34,087 nucleotides of DNA from BOG-1184 sp964651515 (GTDB lineage: Bacteria > Fibrobacterota > Chitinivibrionia > Chitinivibrionales > Chitinispirillaceae). The notes under the pieces were generated by a model, which saw only the letters and a list, made by a program, of their open reading frames with translations, was not told where the DNA came from and ran no database searches. Below are positions 24,614 through 32,090 of the stretch, piece after piece. The DNA lies in contig CAZYYB010000023.1 in assembly GCA_964651515.1 (NCBI GenBank), forward strand, positions 1 to 34,087, written 5' to 3'. A program made the position numbers and the translations under genes. Position 1 is the first letter of the stretch. Every line of letters starts with the position of its first letter.

Positions 24614-24753
24614 CGAGGGTGCCTCAACAAGGTGGAAAAGATGACGGCGCGAAACGATCTTAAGAAAAATACGCAATTCTCGTACCTCATGGCCCTTTAA
24701 ATGCGGCCGGAGATTATCGGTCCCCCTTTTTGACTCCTCAAACCCGCCGGTTG

Positions 24754-24774
24754 TTGCACGGCTCTGCCGTGCAA
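24754..24774. repeat. short perfect hairpin
   Basis: TTGCACGGC and GCCGTGCAA form a 9-bp stem with a TCT loop in the divergent region between the giant protein and the DnaC-like gene. There is no T-run; it could be an operator or a relic of a mobile palindrome. Confidence 0.5.
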
Positions 24775-24776
24775 AC

Positions 24777-24805
24777 TTGACCCTCGACGACAGCGCATCT
24801 TAAAT
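24777..24805 (+). promoter_or_regulatory. sigma-70 promoter of the DnaC-like gene
   Basis: TTGACC and TTAAAT are separated by 17 bases, 47 bases before the start codon. Confidence 0.55.
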
Positions 24806-24852
24806 TTCTGACCATGCTTCGCCATTAAAACAAACGGAGGCCGGAACCAGTC

Positions 24853-25620
24853 ATGAATACTCAAATTTTTGCCCTGGATCATAAAGGTCGGAAGAGCTGC
24901 GCCTTCTGCCGCAAAGAGTTCACTTTTCCTGACCTGGAGTGGGATGGAAAAGACATCCTGTTCAACCCCGAATCGCTCTGGCTGGATTCCGTCTGTTCGA
25001 GGAACTGCCTCCTGGATGCGGGGAAAAAGAGGAGACGGGAGGAGTTCGAATCGCGGGTGGAGTTCTATATGGCCGGCGGCGGCGTGCTGAATAATTATAT
25101 CCACTGCTCTTTCGATACGTTTGTCCCCGAGACCCCGTGCCAGCGGCGGGCAATCGCCTTTTTAACGAGCGGCATGCCTTTTCAGAAAAAGAGCTCCATC
25201 ATGCTGTTTGGACCCTGCGGCACCGGCAAGACGCATCTGGCCGTTGCCGCAATGAGGAAGTACATGCTCGACCTGCTGACCTCCTCGGCGGCATTCGTCA
25301 GCGGTCCCCAGCTTATCGCCGAAATCCGGAAGGCGACGCTCTCGGAGGAAGAAATGTCCAGCGAATCCGTGATTCAGCGGTATACCACCAACAAGCTTCT
25401 GGTGATCGATGACATCGGGGTCGAAAAGGCGAGCGACTTCGTTCTGCAATCCTGGTACCGGATCATCGATACCCGCTACTCCAACAGCTGTCCGACCATT
25501 TACACATCCAACATGGACAAGGCCGAAATCGAAACGAGGATGAACTCCCGTATCGCATCGCGGCTGTTTGCCGGGACCAGCATTCCGCTCGACGGAAGCG
25601 ATAAGCGGGGCAGCTACTGA
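24853..25620 (+). CDS. DnaC/IstB-like AAA+ ATPase with N-terminal zinc finger
   Basis: This 255-residue protein has an N-terminal Cys4 site (Cys16 and Cys19 in CAFC, Cys48 and Cys52 in CSRNC) followed by a helicase-loader type AAA+ domain. Walker A is GPCGTGKT at 120-127, Walker B is LLVIDDIGVE, and sensor 1 is TIYTSN, followed by RMNSRIASRLF. The family includes the DnaC loader and the IstB transposition helper. No transposase, terminal repeats or phage genes lie next to it, so a chromosomal role in loading a helicase or remodelling DNA is more likely than IS21 function. It has its own promoter. GGAGG lies 13 bases before the ATG, slightly far. Confidence 0.85.
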   Translation: MNTQIFALDHKGRKSCAFCRKEFTFPDLEWDGKDILFNPESLWLDSVCSRNCLLDAGKKRRREEFESRVEFYMAGGGVLNNYIHCSFDTFVPETPCQRRAIAFLTSGMPFQKKSSIMLFGPCGTGKTHLAVAAMRKYMLDLLTSSAAFVSGPQLIAEIRKATLSEEEMSSESVIQRYTTNKLLVIDDIGVEKASDFVLQSWYRIIDTRYSNSCPTIYTSNMDKAEIETRMNSRIASRLFAGTSIPLDGSDKRGSY

Positions 25621-25645
25621 ATTCCCTGGTTTTCGGGCTCCGGAG

Positions 25646-25795
25646 AGGGCTATATTCACGCTGCCGCAGCATATTCAGAAAGTCTTCAAAGAGCTTTATC
25701 CGCCGTGCAAGGTATTTAGACCGGCAATACGCCGTTGGCAGGAGGCTACCATCAGCCTGCAGTATTCGCCGTGCCGGATGCCGATCCGGCGGCAA
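25646..25795 (-). pseudogene. possible remnant of a LysR-type regulator C-terminus
   Basis: On the minus strand the translated stretch ILQADGSLLP followed by SKYLARRIKLFEDFLNML resembles the last 40 residues of LysR-type regulators, where a hydrophobic arm is followed by a Ser-x-x-Leu and a final FxDFL helix. There is no start, no DNA-binding domain and the part between the two segments is shorter than normal. This is a weak call; chance similarity is possible. Confidence 0.3.
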
Positions 25796-25852
25796 AGGGT
25801 CTTTGACGTGCCATGGGCTGCCCTGTTGCCGGTAATACCGGTTGATCAGGAA

Positions 25853-26457
25853 TCATAGCTGGCTGAGCCATACCTCGCCGCGACGGTTTTTTTCGCGGCC
25901 TTCGTCGGTATCATTTGAACGAAGCGGCACCGAAGCACCGTATCCCGCCACCTTGCGGGGATAGATACCCCATTTTTTCAGCATCTCGGCTATGACCAGC
26001 GCCCGCTCCCGGGAAACCTTGATGTTTGCGAGTTCGGAACCCAGACTGTCGGCAAATCCGAGAAGAATAACACCGCGTTTCCGGTATTCGGGCCTGCTCA
26101 AAAGGTTCACGATTCGTTTGATGTCATCGTGTGCCTTGGTATCCAGGCTATCCATCCTCGTTTTCCCGAATTTAAACCTGAAGTTTGCAGAGAGCCGGAG
26201 GGCATTCTGGATATCATGTTTATATTGCAGCGGCACATTCGGCGGGGCTCCACTTTCTCGAAACATTCTTTTAAAGGAACAATGACCGCGATACCGTCCA
26301 TTGCAAGAATGTGTTCGCAGTTATAGAAGGCCATGTCGCCTAATCCGCGGGCGGCCAATTTTCCCGTTATTGCTTCCCAGGAAAAAGTCAGGGCTGTCGG
26401 CGTACTGCCCCGCCATTTTGCAGAAAGGAAAATGCCGGGCCCGGGAGGGGCGGGCAA
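25853..26457 (-). pseudogene. remnant of a substrate-binding/OmpA fusion gene
   Basis: Two pieces in different frames remain. The upstream one (about 26270-26370) reads RGLGDMAFYNCEHILAMDG then IAVIV, which resembles the phosphate-type substrate-binding domain. The downstream one (25853-26266) encodes a complete OmpA C-terminal domain: YKHDIQNALRLSANFRFKFG, LLGFADSLGS, SRERA and GREKNRR. Proteins joining a PstS-like domain to a C-terminal OmpA domain are known. Here most of the binding domain and the signal peptide are missing and the frames do not match near 26260-26280. The OmpA piece could in principle still be translated from the ATG at 26266, but without a signal peptide. Confidence 0.65.
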
Positions 26458-26530
26458 GCCATTCGTGGTGAAGGATCGTCGGCCGATTGTTAGCGTACCG
26501 TTAGAAATTGATTATTTCGAGGAGCAATTA

Positions 26531-26559
26531 TCGACAATCCGGGAAATCCGGGTTATAAT
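26531..26559 (+). promoter_or_regulatory. strong sigma-70 promoter of the signalling operon
   Basis: TCGACA and a perfect TATAAT are separated by 17 bases. The spacer contains a direct repeat ATCCGGG (26537-26543 and 26546-26552), nine bases apart, which could be an operator. Confidence 0.75.
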
Positions 26560-26615
26560 GGTTATGATCGCGAAACCTTATAAAATCACGGTTCCCCATT
26601 ATCCCGAGGGCACAG

Positions 26616-27851
26616 ATGAGCCAAACAGAGAGTCCCATTTTTTCTCATGTCCGTGCAATACCTCCGGTTGTCCAGGGTTCGAGCATGGATCAGGTGTTCG
26701 AATTGTTTCGCCTTAACCCCGACATCCGTTTCCTTCCCGTGGTTAATCCAAACAATGAACCGATCGGCGTGATACGCGAAATCGAAATGAAGAAATATGC
26801 CTACAGCAGGTTCGGCCACGAACTTATGAAACGTCACCGGCTCGATGAGTTCATTTCTCCCTGCCTTGTAGTCCGCATGGAAGACGAGATCGACCAGATA
26901 CTTCTTCAACTTTCCGACAACATCAACACCGACGGCATCCTCGTCGTTGTTAACGGCATTTATACCGGCGCAATTTTCAATACGGAATTGCTTCTGGTAT
27001 ATGAACATAACCGTGTGGAACTCATGCGGGCCAAGGAACAGGCCGAGGTCGCCAGCAAGGCGAAAAGCGACTTCCTCGCAAGCATGTCGCATGAGTTACG
27101 CACCCCCCTTAATGCCGTTATAGGATTTGCCCAGGTGCTTCAGGAGCAGTATTTCGGTCCGCTGAACCCGAAGCAGATTGCCTATGTTAAGGACATCTCG
27201 GAGAGCGGGGAACACCTCGCCAATCTTATAAACGACATTCTCGACCTGTCAAAGGTGGAATCCGGGAAAATGACCCTGGACCTGTCGCAGATCCACCTTA
27301 AAACGCTCCTGGAAAACAGCACGGTCATGATTAAGGAGAAGTGCCTGAAACACGGCATTTCGCTTTCGGTGTCGGTTGCCGACGATCTTACCGAGACCGA
27401 ACTTATTGCCGATGAGCGAAAACTCAAGCAGATAATGTATAACCTGCTCTCAAACGCCGCGAAGTTTACCCCGGACGGAGGGGCAATCGGGATTACCGCC
27501 TGCAGGAGTCCCGCCGGCGACGATGCGGAACCTTCACCATCCGCAGTTTCCGCAGTTGAAGTCATGGTCAAAGATACCGGAATAGGAATCAGCCCCGATG
27601 ACCAGGTCAAACTCTTTCAGGAGTTTTATCAAGTTCAAAGCGGCCTGACCGGCAAAACACCGGGTTCCGGGCTCGGCCTTTCGCTTACAAAACGATTCGT
27701 TGAACTCCATGGCGGAACGATCAATCTGGAAAGCGAAGGCAGGGGTAAGGGGTGTACCATCCGATTCATCCTTCCGGTGGGGCAGGCAGTGCAAGCCGAG
27801 CGCACGGTAGCGGTAGCTCATGCAACTCTTGATGCTCTTTCACCTTTCTGA
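26616..27851 (+). CDS. cytosolic sensor histidine kinase with CBS-like N-terminus
   Basis: This 411-residue kinase has no membrane segment. Residues 10-130 look like a CBS-domain pair, with PVVNPNNEPIGVIREIEM and GILVVVNGIYTGAIF as the two typical strands. The HisKA domain has the acceptor His159 in MSHELRTPLNAVIGFAQ. The ATPase domain shows NLLSNAAKF, DTGIGIS and GSGLGLSLTKRF. CBS pairs often sense adenine nucleotides, so an energy-state input is possible. Related kinases are common in phosphorelays with stand-alone receivers, and the next two genes provide these. GAGGG precedes the ATG. Confidence 0.9.
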   Translation: MSQTESPIFSHVRAIPPVVQGSSMDQVFELFRLNPDIRFLPVVNPNNEPIGVIREIEMKKYAYSRFGHELMKRHRLDEFISPCLVVRMEDEIDQILLQLSDNINTDGILVVVNGIYTGAIFNTELLLVYEHNRVELMRAKEQAEVASKAKSDFLASMSHELRTPLNAVIGFAQVLQEQYFGPLNPKQIAYVKDISESGEHLANLINDILDLSKVESGKMTLDLSQIHLKTLLENSTVMIKEKCLKHGISLSVSVADDLTETELIADERKLKQIMYNLLSNAAKFTPDGGAIGITACRSPAGDDAEPSPSAVSAVEVMVKDTGIGISPDDQVKLFQEFYQVQSGLTGKTPGSGLGLSLTKRFVELHGGTINLESEGRGKGCTIRFILPVGQAVQAERTVAVAHATLDALSPF

Positions 27852-27879
27852 ATCTTAATCGCTTAAAGGAGCGCCGCTT

Positions 27880-28260
27880 TTGGGTAAAACAATACTTATC
27901 GTTGAGGATGACCGTAAAAACATGACGTTGTTTCATGATTTTCTCCAGGTTAAGGGCTTCGGGACGATAGAGGCTGTTGACGGAAGGCAGGGGGTCGATT
28001 ATGCGAGGCTGTATAAGCCCGACCTGATTCTGATGGATATCATGCTGCCGATTCTCAACGGCATCGAGGCAATAAAAATCATCAAAAGCGATCCCGAAAC
28101 CAGCCCGATACCAATCATCGCGCTCGCCTCGTTTGCAATGCCCAATGAAAAGAAACTGGTTTTCGAGGCGGGGGGCGATGGCTATATGATGAAACCGGTC
28201 AACATCAAAACGCTTTTATCAAAGATTAAAAAATATCTTCCGGAGTCGGTGTTCCTCTAA
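27880..28260 (+). CDS. single-domain response regulator (DivK-like)
   Basis: This 126-residue receiver has the acidic pair Asp10/Asp11, the acceptor Asp53 in LMDIMLPILNG and Lys105 in MMKPVN. At the switch position the sequence is IIALASFAM, with Ala then Ser where Thr/Ser-Ala is normal. The sequence style is that of DivK/CheY-like receivers in phosphorelays. Translation starts at TTG (27880), supported by AAAGGAG at the right distance and by the conserved receiver start. It lies 28 bases after the kinase and 30 before the next gene, within one operon. Confidence 0.9.
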   Translation: MGKTILIVEDDRKNMTLFHDFLQVKGFGTIEAVDGRQGVDYARLYKPDLILMDIMLPILNGIEAIKIIKSDPETSPIPIIALASFAMPNEKKLVFEAGGDGYMMKPVNIKTLLSKIKKYLPESVFL

Positions 28261-28290
28261 TGCGTGCAATTCGAGACCAATGGAGAGAAT

Positions 28291-29409
28291 ATGGAAAAAA
28301 AAGCGGTTATTCTGATCGTTGATGATGAAGAACGCAACCTGCGACTGCTGGAATCGGTGCTCATCCCGAAAAATTACCAGGTTACGATCGCCCATAACGG
28401 CGCCGAGGCCCTTATGAAGGCCTCGAGTGAGGCTCCGGATGCCATCCTGCTCGATGTCATGATGCCGGTAATGGACGGGTTCGAAGCATGCCGTCGCCTC
28501 AAGGCCAATGCCGAGACCGCGCCGATTCCGGTGCTGCTCGTCACCGCGCTCGAATCACGGGCCGACCGAATGAAGGGAATTGAGGCGGGAGCCACGGATT
28601 TTATCTCAAAGCCGCTTGACATCGATTACCTGCTGCTCAAGGTGCGGAACGCCCTGTATGCGAAAAACCTGTTTAATCGGGTGCAGGAAAATTTCAACGA
28701 GCAGAAGCGATTCGAGAAGGTCCAGGAAAAGCTCACTAATATGATCGTTCATGATCTTCGTAGTCCCCTCATGGGAATCAGCGGTAACCTGGAGCTCTTG
28801 AAGATCAAGGCCGAGAATAGTTTAGAGTCCGGGCAGTTAGAGTACATGGACCATGCAATGTTCGCGGCCCGCTCCATGATTGAAATGATCAGCTCCATGT
28901 TGATGGTCAACCGGTTTGGCCAGGGCACCATCGAAATCAGCCTTAACCACGATATTTTGAAGGACATTGTTTTGGAGGCGATCGAACTTCTCGGATCGCT
29001 GAAAGCACAATGCCGAATCATCGTCTCATGTTCATCGCAACCGATGCCCCCCTCCTTCGACCACGACCTGACACGGAATGTCATGCTCAACCTCCTGAGT
29101 AATGCCGTCAAGTATACCACGAGCAATGACAGCATCAGGATAGCGGTCGCCGGAGAGCCCGACGGCCTGCGCGTCAGGGTAACCGATGCCGGCTCCAAAG
29201 AGCCCGAAGAATATTATAAAAATATTCTCGAGCGGTTTGGACAAGCCGCCGTCAACAAAGAACGGATGATGTATTCAACCGGTCTGGGTCTGGCCTTCTG
29301 CAGGATCGCGGTGGAGGCTCACGGAGGAGAAATCGGTCTCGAAAACGATGAGAAAACAGGCAGCGTGTTCTGGTTCTTTCTCCCCTGCCCCGCGCAGGCA
29401 CATTCTTAA
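28291..29409 (+). CDS. receiver-histidine kinase hybrid
   Basis: This 372-residue protein has an N-terminal receiver (Asp11/Asp12, acceptor Asp55, Thr85, Lys107), a helical linker, a HisKA domain with His154 in MIVHDLRSPLMGISG, and an ATPase domain with NLLSNAVKYT and STGLGLAFCR. The G1 box, normally DxGxGI, reads DAGSKEPEE, which is degenerate and may lower ATP turnover. The arrangement suggests a kinase controlled by phosphorylation of its own receiver. The ATG at 28291 is chosen for TGGAGAG ahead of it; a GTG at 28264 is in frame but has no such site. It is the last gene of the operon. Confidence 0.9.
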   Translation: MEKKAVILIVDDEERNLRLLESVLIPKNYQVTIAHNGAEALMKASSEAPDAILLDVMMPVMDGFEACRRLKANAETAPIPVLLVTALESRADRMKGIEAGATDFISKPLDIDYLLLKVRNALYAKNLFNRVQENFNEQKRFEKVQEKLTNMIVHDLRSPLMGISGNLELLKIKAENSLESGQLEYMDHAMFAARSMIEMISSMLMVNRFGQGTIEISLNHDILKDIVLEAIELLGSLKAQCRIIVSCSSQPMPPSFDHDLTRNVMLNLLSNAVKYTTSNDSIRIAVAGEPDGLRVRVTDAGSKEPEEYYKNILERFGQAAVNKERMMYSTGLGLAFCRIAVEAHGGEIGLENDEKTGSVFWFFLPCPAQAHS

Positions 29410-29466
29410 GTTATGGCCGCCTCGACTGCATGCTCGGCTCGCCGTGCCTCCCCGGAAATTTTATTC

Positions 29467-29496
29467 TTGATCGGGGTCTTTGGAAATACCTATCTT
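29467..29496 (+). promoter_or_regulatory. possible sigma-70 promoter of glgC
   Basis: TTGATC and TATCTT are separated by 18 bases, 59 bases before the glgC start. Confidence 0.4.
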
Positions 29497-29554
29497 TTCC
29501 CTCAAAAGTTCGAAAAGACAGAAACCTCATCGGCCACCTATAAGGAACGCTTTT

Positions 29555-30814
29555 ATGGACAACAAGGTAACCTCGATCATCCTTGCCGGCGGCCAGGGAA
29601 GCCGCCTGCACCCCCTCACCCAGTCACGTGCGAAACCGGCGGTACCGCTTGGCGGAAAATTCCGGCTCATCGACATTCCCATCAGCAATTGCCTGCATCA
29701 CAATATCCGCACCATATGGGTGCTCACCCAGTTTGCCTCCGAATCTCTCCACCGTCACATCTTCCAGTCGTACCGCCTCGATCAGTTTTCCGGCGGCTTC
29801 GTCTCCGTGCTGGCTGCCTCCCAGACCATCGAGAACAAGGGGTGGTACCAGGGAACCGCGGATGCGGTGCGCAAGAACCTCGTCAATTTCAGCCAGGTCG
29901 GCGACACCGTGATGCTGCTCTCCGGCGATCACCTCTATCGCATGGACTTCACGAAATTCATCCACTTTCACAAATCGACCAATGCCGACATTACCTTGAG
30001 CGTCATGCCCGTGCCGCGATCGAGTGTGCCGGAGCTCGGGGTCCTGAAAATGAACCCCGACTACCGGGTCGTTGATTTCGTTGAAAAGCCCGCCGACGAA
30101 GCAACCATTAATGATTATGAGATCCCGGAGGAGTTGCGCAAAAAAATGTCGGACCAGGGCGATGAGCGGACTCATGTGGGGTCCATGGGCATCTACCTTT
30201 TTAATAAGAAGGTCCTGTTCGACGTCCTGAAGCAGTTCGATTACGATGATTTCGGCAAGCAGATCATCCCGGCCTGCCTGACCAAATACAAGGTTTTCGC
30301 CTATCCCTTTACCGGCTACTGGGAGGACATTGGGACCATCAAGGCATTTTTCGAAGCACACATGGCAATGACCCGGCCGGTGCCGCCCTTCGACTTTTAC
30401 GACCAGCGTAATCCCATTTTCACCAACGTTCGGTTCCTTCCCGCCGCTAAAATCACCGGATCCGACATCAATGCCTCCATTATCTGCGAAGGCTGCATGA
30501 TCGAGAACGCGAAGATTTCCGATTCGGTAATCGGGGTCCGCTCCATTATCCGCGACGGCTCCCATCTGTCACGAGTGATTTTTATGGGGGCCGATTCCTA
30601 CGAAGCAAAAAACCGGCCGAACCCGCACATCGGCGTGGGAACAAATTGCCACATCCGGAATGCGATTATCGATAAGGATGTCTGCATCGGCGACGGTGCC
30701 GTGCTGATCAACAAGGACTCCATCGAAAACGGCGAACGTGACGGGATCGTTATCCGTGACGGCATCATCATCGTGCCCAAACACGTGAACGTGCCGCCGA
30801 GATATGTTCTGTAA
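29555..30814 (+). CDS. glgC: glucose-1-phosphate adenylyltransferase
   Basis: This 419-residue enzyme makes ADP-glucose from ATP and glucose-1-phosphate for glycogen synthesis. The nucleotide loop is AGGQGSRLHPLTQSRAKPAVP near the start; SGDHLYRMDF holds the metal-binding Asp, VDFVEKP the sugar-phosphate region and YWEDIGTIKAF another family segment. The C-terminal third is a left-handed beta-helix with hexapeptide-like repeats. The start is set at MDNKVTSIIL, where AAGGAA precedes it; the frame is open further upstream without conserved sequence. No other glycogen gene is beside it. Regulation by sugar phosphates is typical for the family. Confidence 0.96.
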   Translation: MDNKVTSIILAGGQGSRLHPLTQSRAKPAVPLGGKFRLIDIPISNCLHHNIRTIWVLTQFASESLHRHIFQSYRLDQFSGGFVSVLAASQTIENKGWYQGTADAVRKNLVNFSQVGDTVMLLSGDHLYRMDFTKFIHFHKSTNADITLSVMPVPRSSVPELGVLKMNPDYRVVDFVEKPADEATINDYEIPEELRKKMSDQGDERTHVGSMGIYLFNKKVLFDVLKQFDYDDFGKQIIPACLTKYKVFAYPFTGYWEDIGTIKAFFEAHMAMTRPVPPFDFYDQRNPIFTNVRFLPAAKITGSDINASIICEGCMIENAKISDSVIGVRSIIRDGSHLSRVIFMGADSYEAKNRPNPHIGVGTNCHIRNAIIDKDVCIGDGAVLINKDSIENGERDGIVIRDGIIIVPKHVNVPPRYVL

Positions 30815-30986
30815 GGACGGCGGGGAGGCGGAGTGTTGCAATCAAATGCCCCGGTTTCCCACCCTCCGGTAACTCGGTGCGGCCCGCAGGCTGCTCAGCC
30901 CCGATCCCTGCGCCGAACGGGAGCCACTTCAAACGGGTCATTTTTTTTCTTCATAACAGCCAACCCATAACCGTATTCAGGTAGGA

Positions 30987-31013
30987 GGTTCTCCCCTCAC
31001 CGAGGGGGAAACC
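30987..31013. repeat. hairpin upstream of the MsrB-MsrA gene
   Basis: GGTT-CT-CCCCTC and GAGGGG-GA-AACC pair around an ACC loop. It lies 36 bases before the start and may be a leader structure. The rest of 30815-31048 shows no gene; a run of eight Ts near 30946 has no clear stem before it. Confidence 0.5.
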
Positions 31014-31048
31014 AAAAGGCAGGGGACACCTAGGGAGTGAGGTGCACT

Positions 31049-32053
31049 ATGGGTAGAGTGGGGAGCGGTAGCCTAATGGCGGTGTGTCTCGGTTTGTGCT
31101 TCCTTTTGCCGAGCGAGGGTGCAATGAAAGATAGTACCAAAAATCTCACCCCGATGCAATACTACGTAACCCAGCAATGTGGCACCGAACCGGCCTTCCA
31201 TAATGAGTATTGGAACAATCACCGGGCAGGCATTTACGTCGATATCGTGAGCGGAGTACCTCTTTTCAGCTCCCTCGATAAGTTCGAATCCGGGACCGGA
31301 TGGCCGAGCTTCACCAAGCCCATGGATACCGGCAACGTCGTGAAAAAAATCGACCCGAGCCTCGGCATGGAGCGGACCGAGGTAAAGAGCGCTAAAAGCG
31401 GGGCGCATCTTGGCCATCTGTTCAACGACGGACCAGCCCCGACCGGCATGCGCTACTGCATTAACTCCGCAGCGCTCAAGTTCATTCCGGTCGAAGACCT
31501 GGATAAAGCCGGGTATGGCCAATACAAAGCGTTCTTTGAGCCCGCATTAGTTCCACCTCAGTCAAGCCAATATGAAACCGCGATCTTCGCTGCGGGTTGC
31601 TTCTGGGGCGTTCAATACTCGTTCAAGCACCTCAAGGGAATCATAAAAACGACGGTAGGCTACACGGGCGGAAGGGTTCCAAACCCCACGTACCCCATGG
31701 TGTGTACCAATACTACCGGGCATGCGGAAGCCGTCGAGATCGTCTTCGATCCGAAAATAATCTCCTACCGGCATTTGGTCGACCTCTTCTGGACCATGCA
31801 CGACCCGACCACGCCCGACCAGCAAGGCCCGGATATCGGCAGCCAATACCGCTCGGCCATCTTTTATAATTCCGAGCAGCAGCGGGAAGCCGCCCTGGCC
31901 TCACGGGACAGCGTTGAAAAGTCTCATGCGTTCAGCTCAAAGATCGTAACGGAGATAACCGCTGCCGGAAAATTCTACCCCGCCGAGGAGTATCACCAGG
32001 ATTACTTCGAAAAGCATCCCGATCGGGCCGTGTGCCATGTGATATTGCGCTAA
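31049..32053 (+). CDS. msrAB: exported methionine sulfoxide reductase MsrB-MsrA fusion
   Basis: This 334-residue protein repairs both epimers of methionine sulfoxide. Residues 1-25 look like a signal peptide (hydrophobic core AVCLGLCFLL), so it should act in the periplasm. Residues 30-155 are MsrB, with GTGWPSF, GAHLGHLFNDGPAPTG and catalytic Cys137 in RYCINS. Both structural zinc CxxC motifs are replaced (DIVS and SAKS), the zinc-free type; Cys44 in QQCGTEP may be the recycling residue. Residues 175-334 are MsrA with catalytic Cys184 in GCFWGVQ, GYTGG and EYHQDYF. The order B then A is one of the two known. A start at 31076 is possible but would shorten the signal peptide. Confidence 0.93.
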   Translation: MGRVGSGSLMAVCLGLCFLLPSEGAMKDSTKNLTPMQYYVTQQCGTEPAFHNEYWNNHRAGIYVDIVSGVPLFSSLDKFESGTGWPSFTKPMDTGNVVKKIDPSLGMERTEVKSAKSGAHLGHLFNDGPAPTGMRYCINSAALKFIPVEDLDKAGYGQYKAFFEPALVPPQSSQYETAIFAAGCFWGVQYSFKHLKGIIKTTVGYTGGRVPNPTYPMVCTNTTGHAEAVEIVFDPKIISYRHLVDLFWTMHDPTTPDQQGPDIGSQYRSAIFYNSEQQREAALASRDSVEKSHAFSSKIVTEITAAGKFYPAEEYHQDYFEKHPDRAVCHVILR

Positions 32054-32090
32054 CGATGGAGAGGCAAGAGTTCGGCAGCGGGGCCGGATC

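Noticed and set aside
31021..31085. A possible riboswitch (c-di-GMP type) or tRNA-like segment before the MsrB-MsrA gene
   Set aside because: Only short GC-rich words resemble the motif; the conserved core and tetraloop arrangement is not present.
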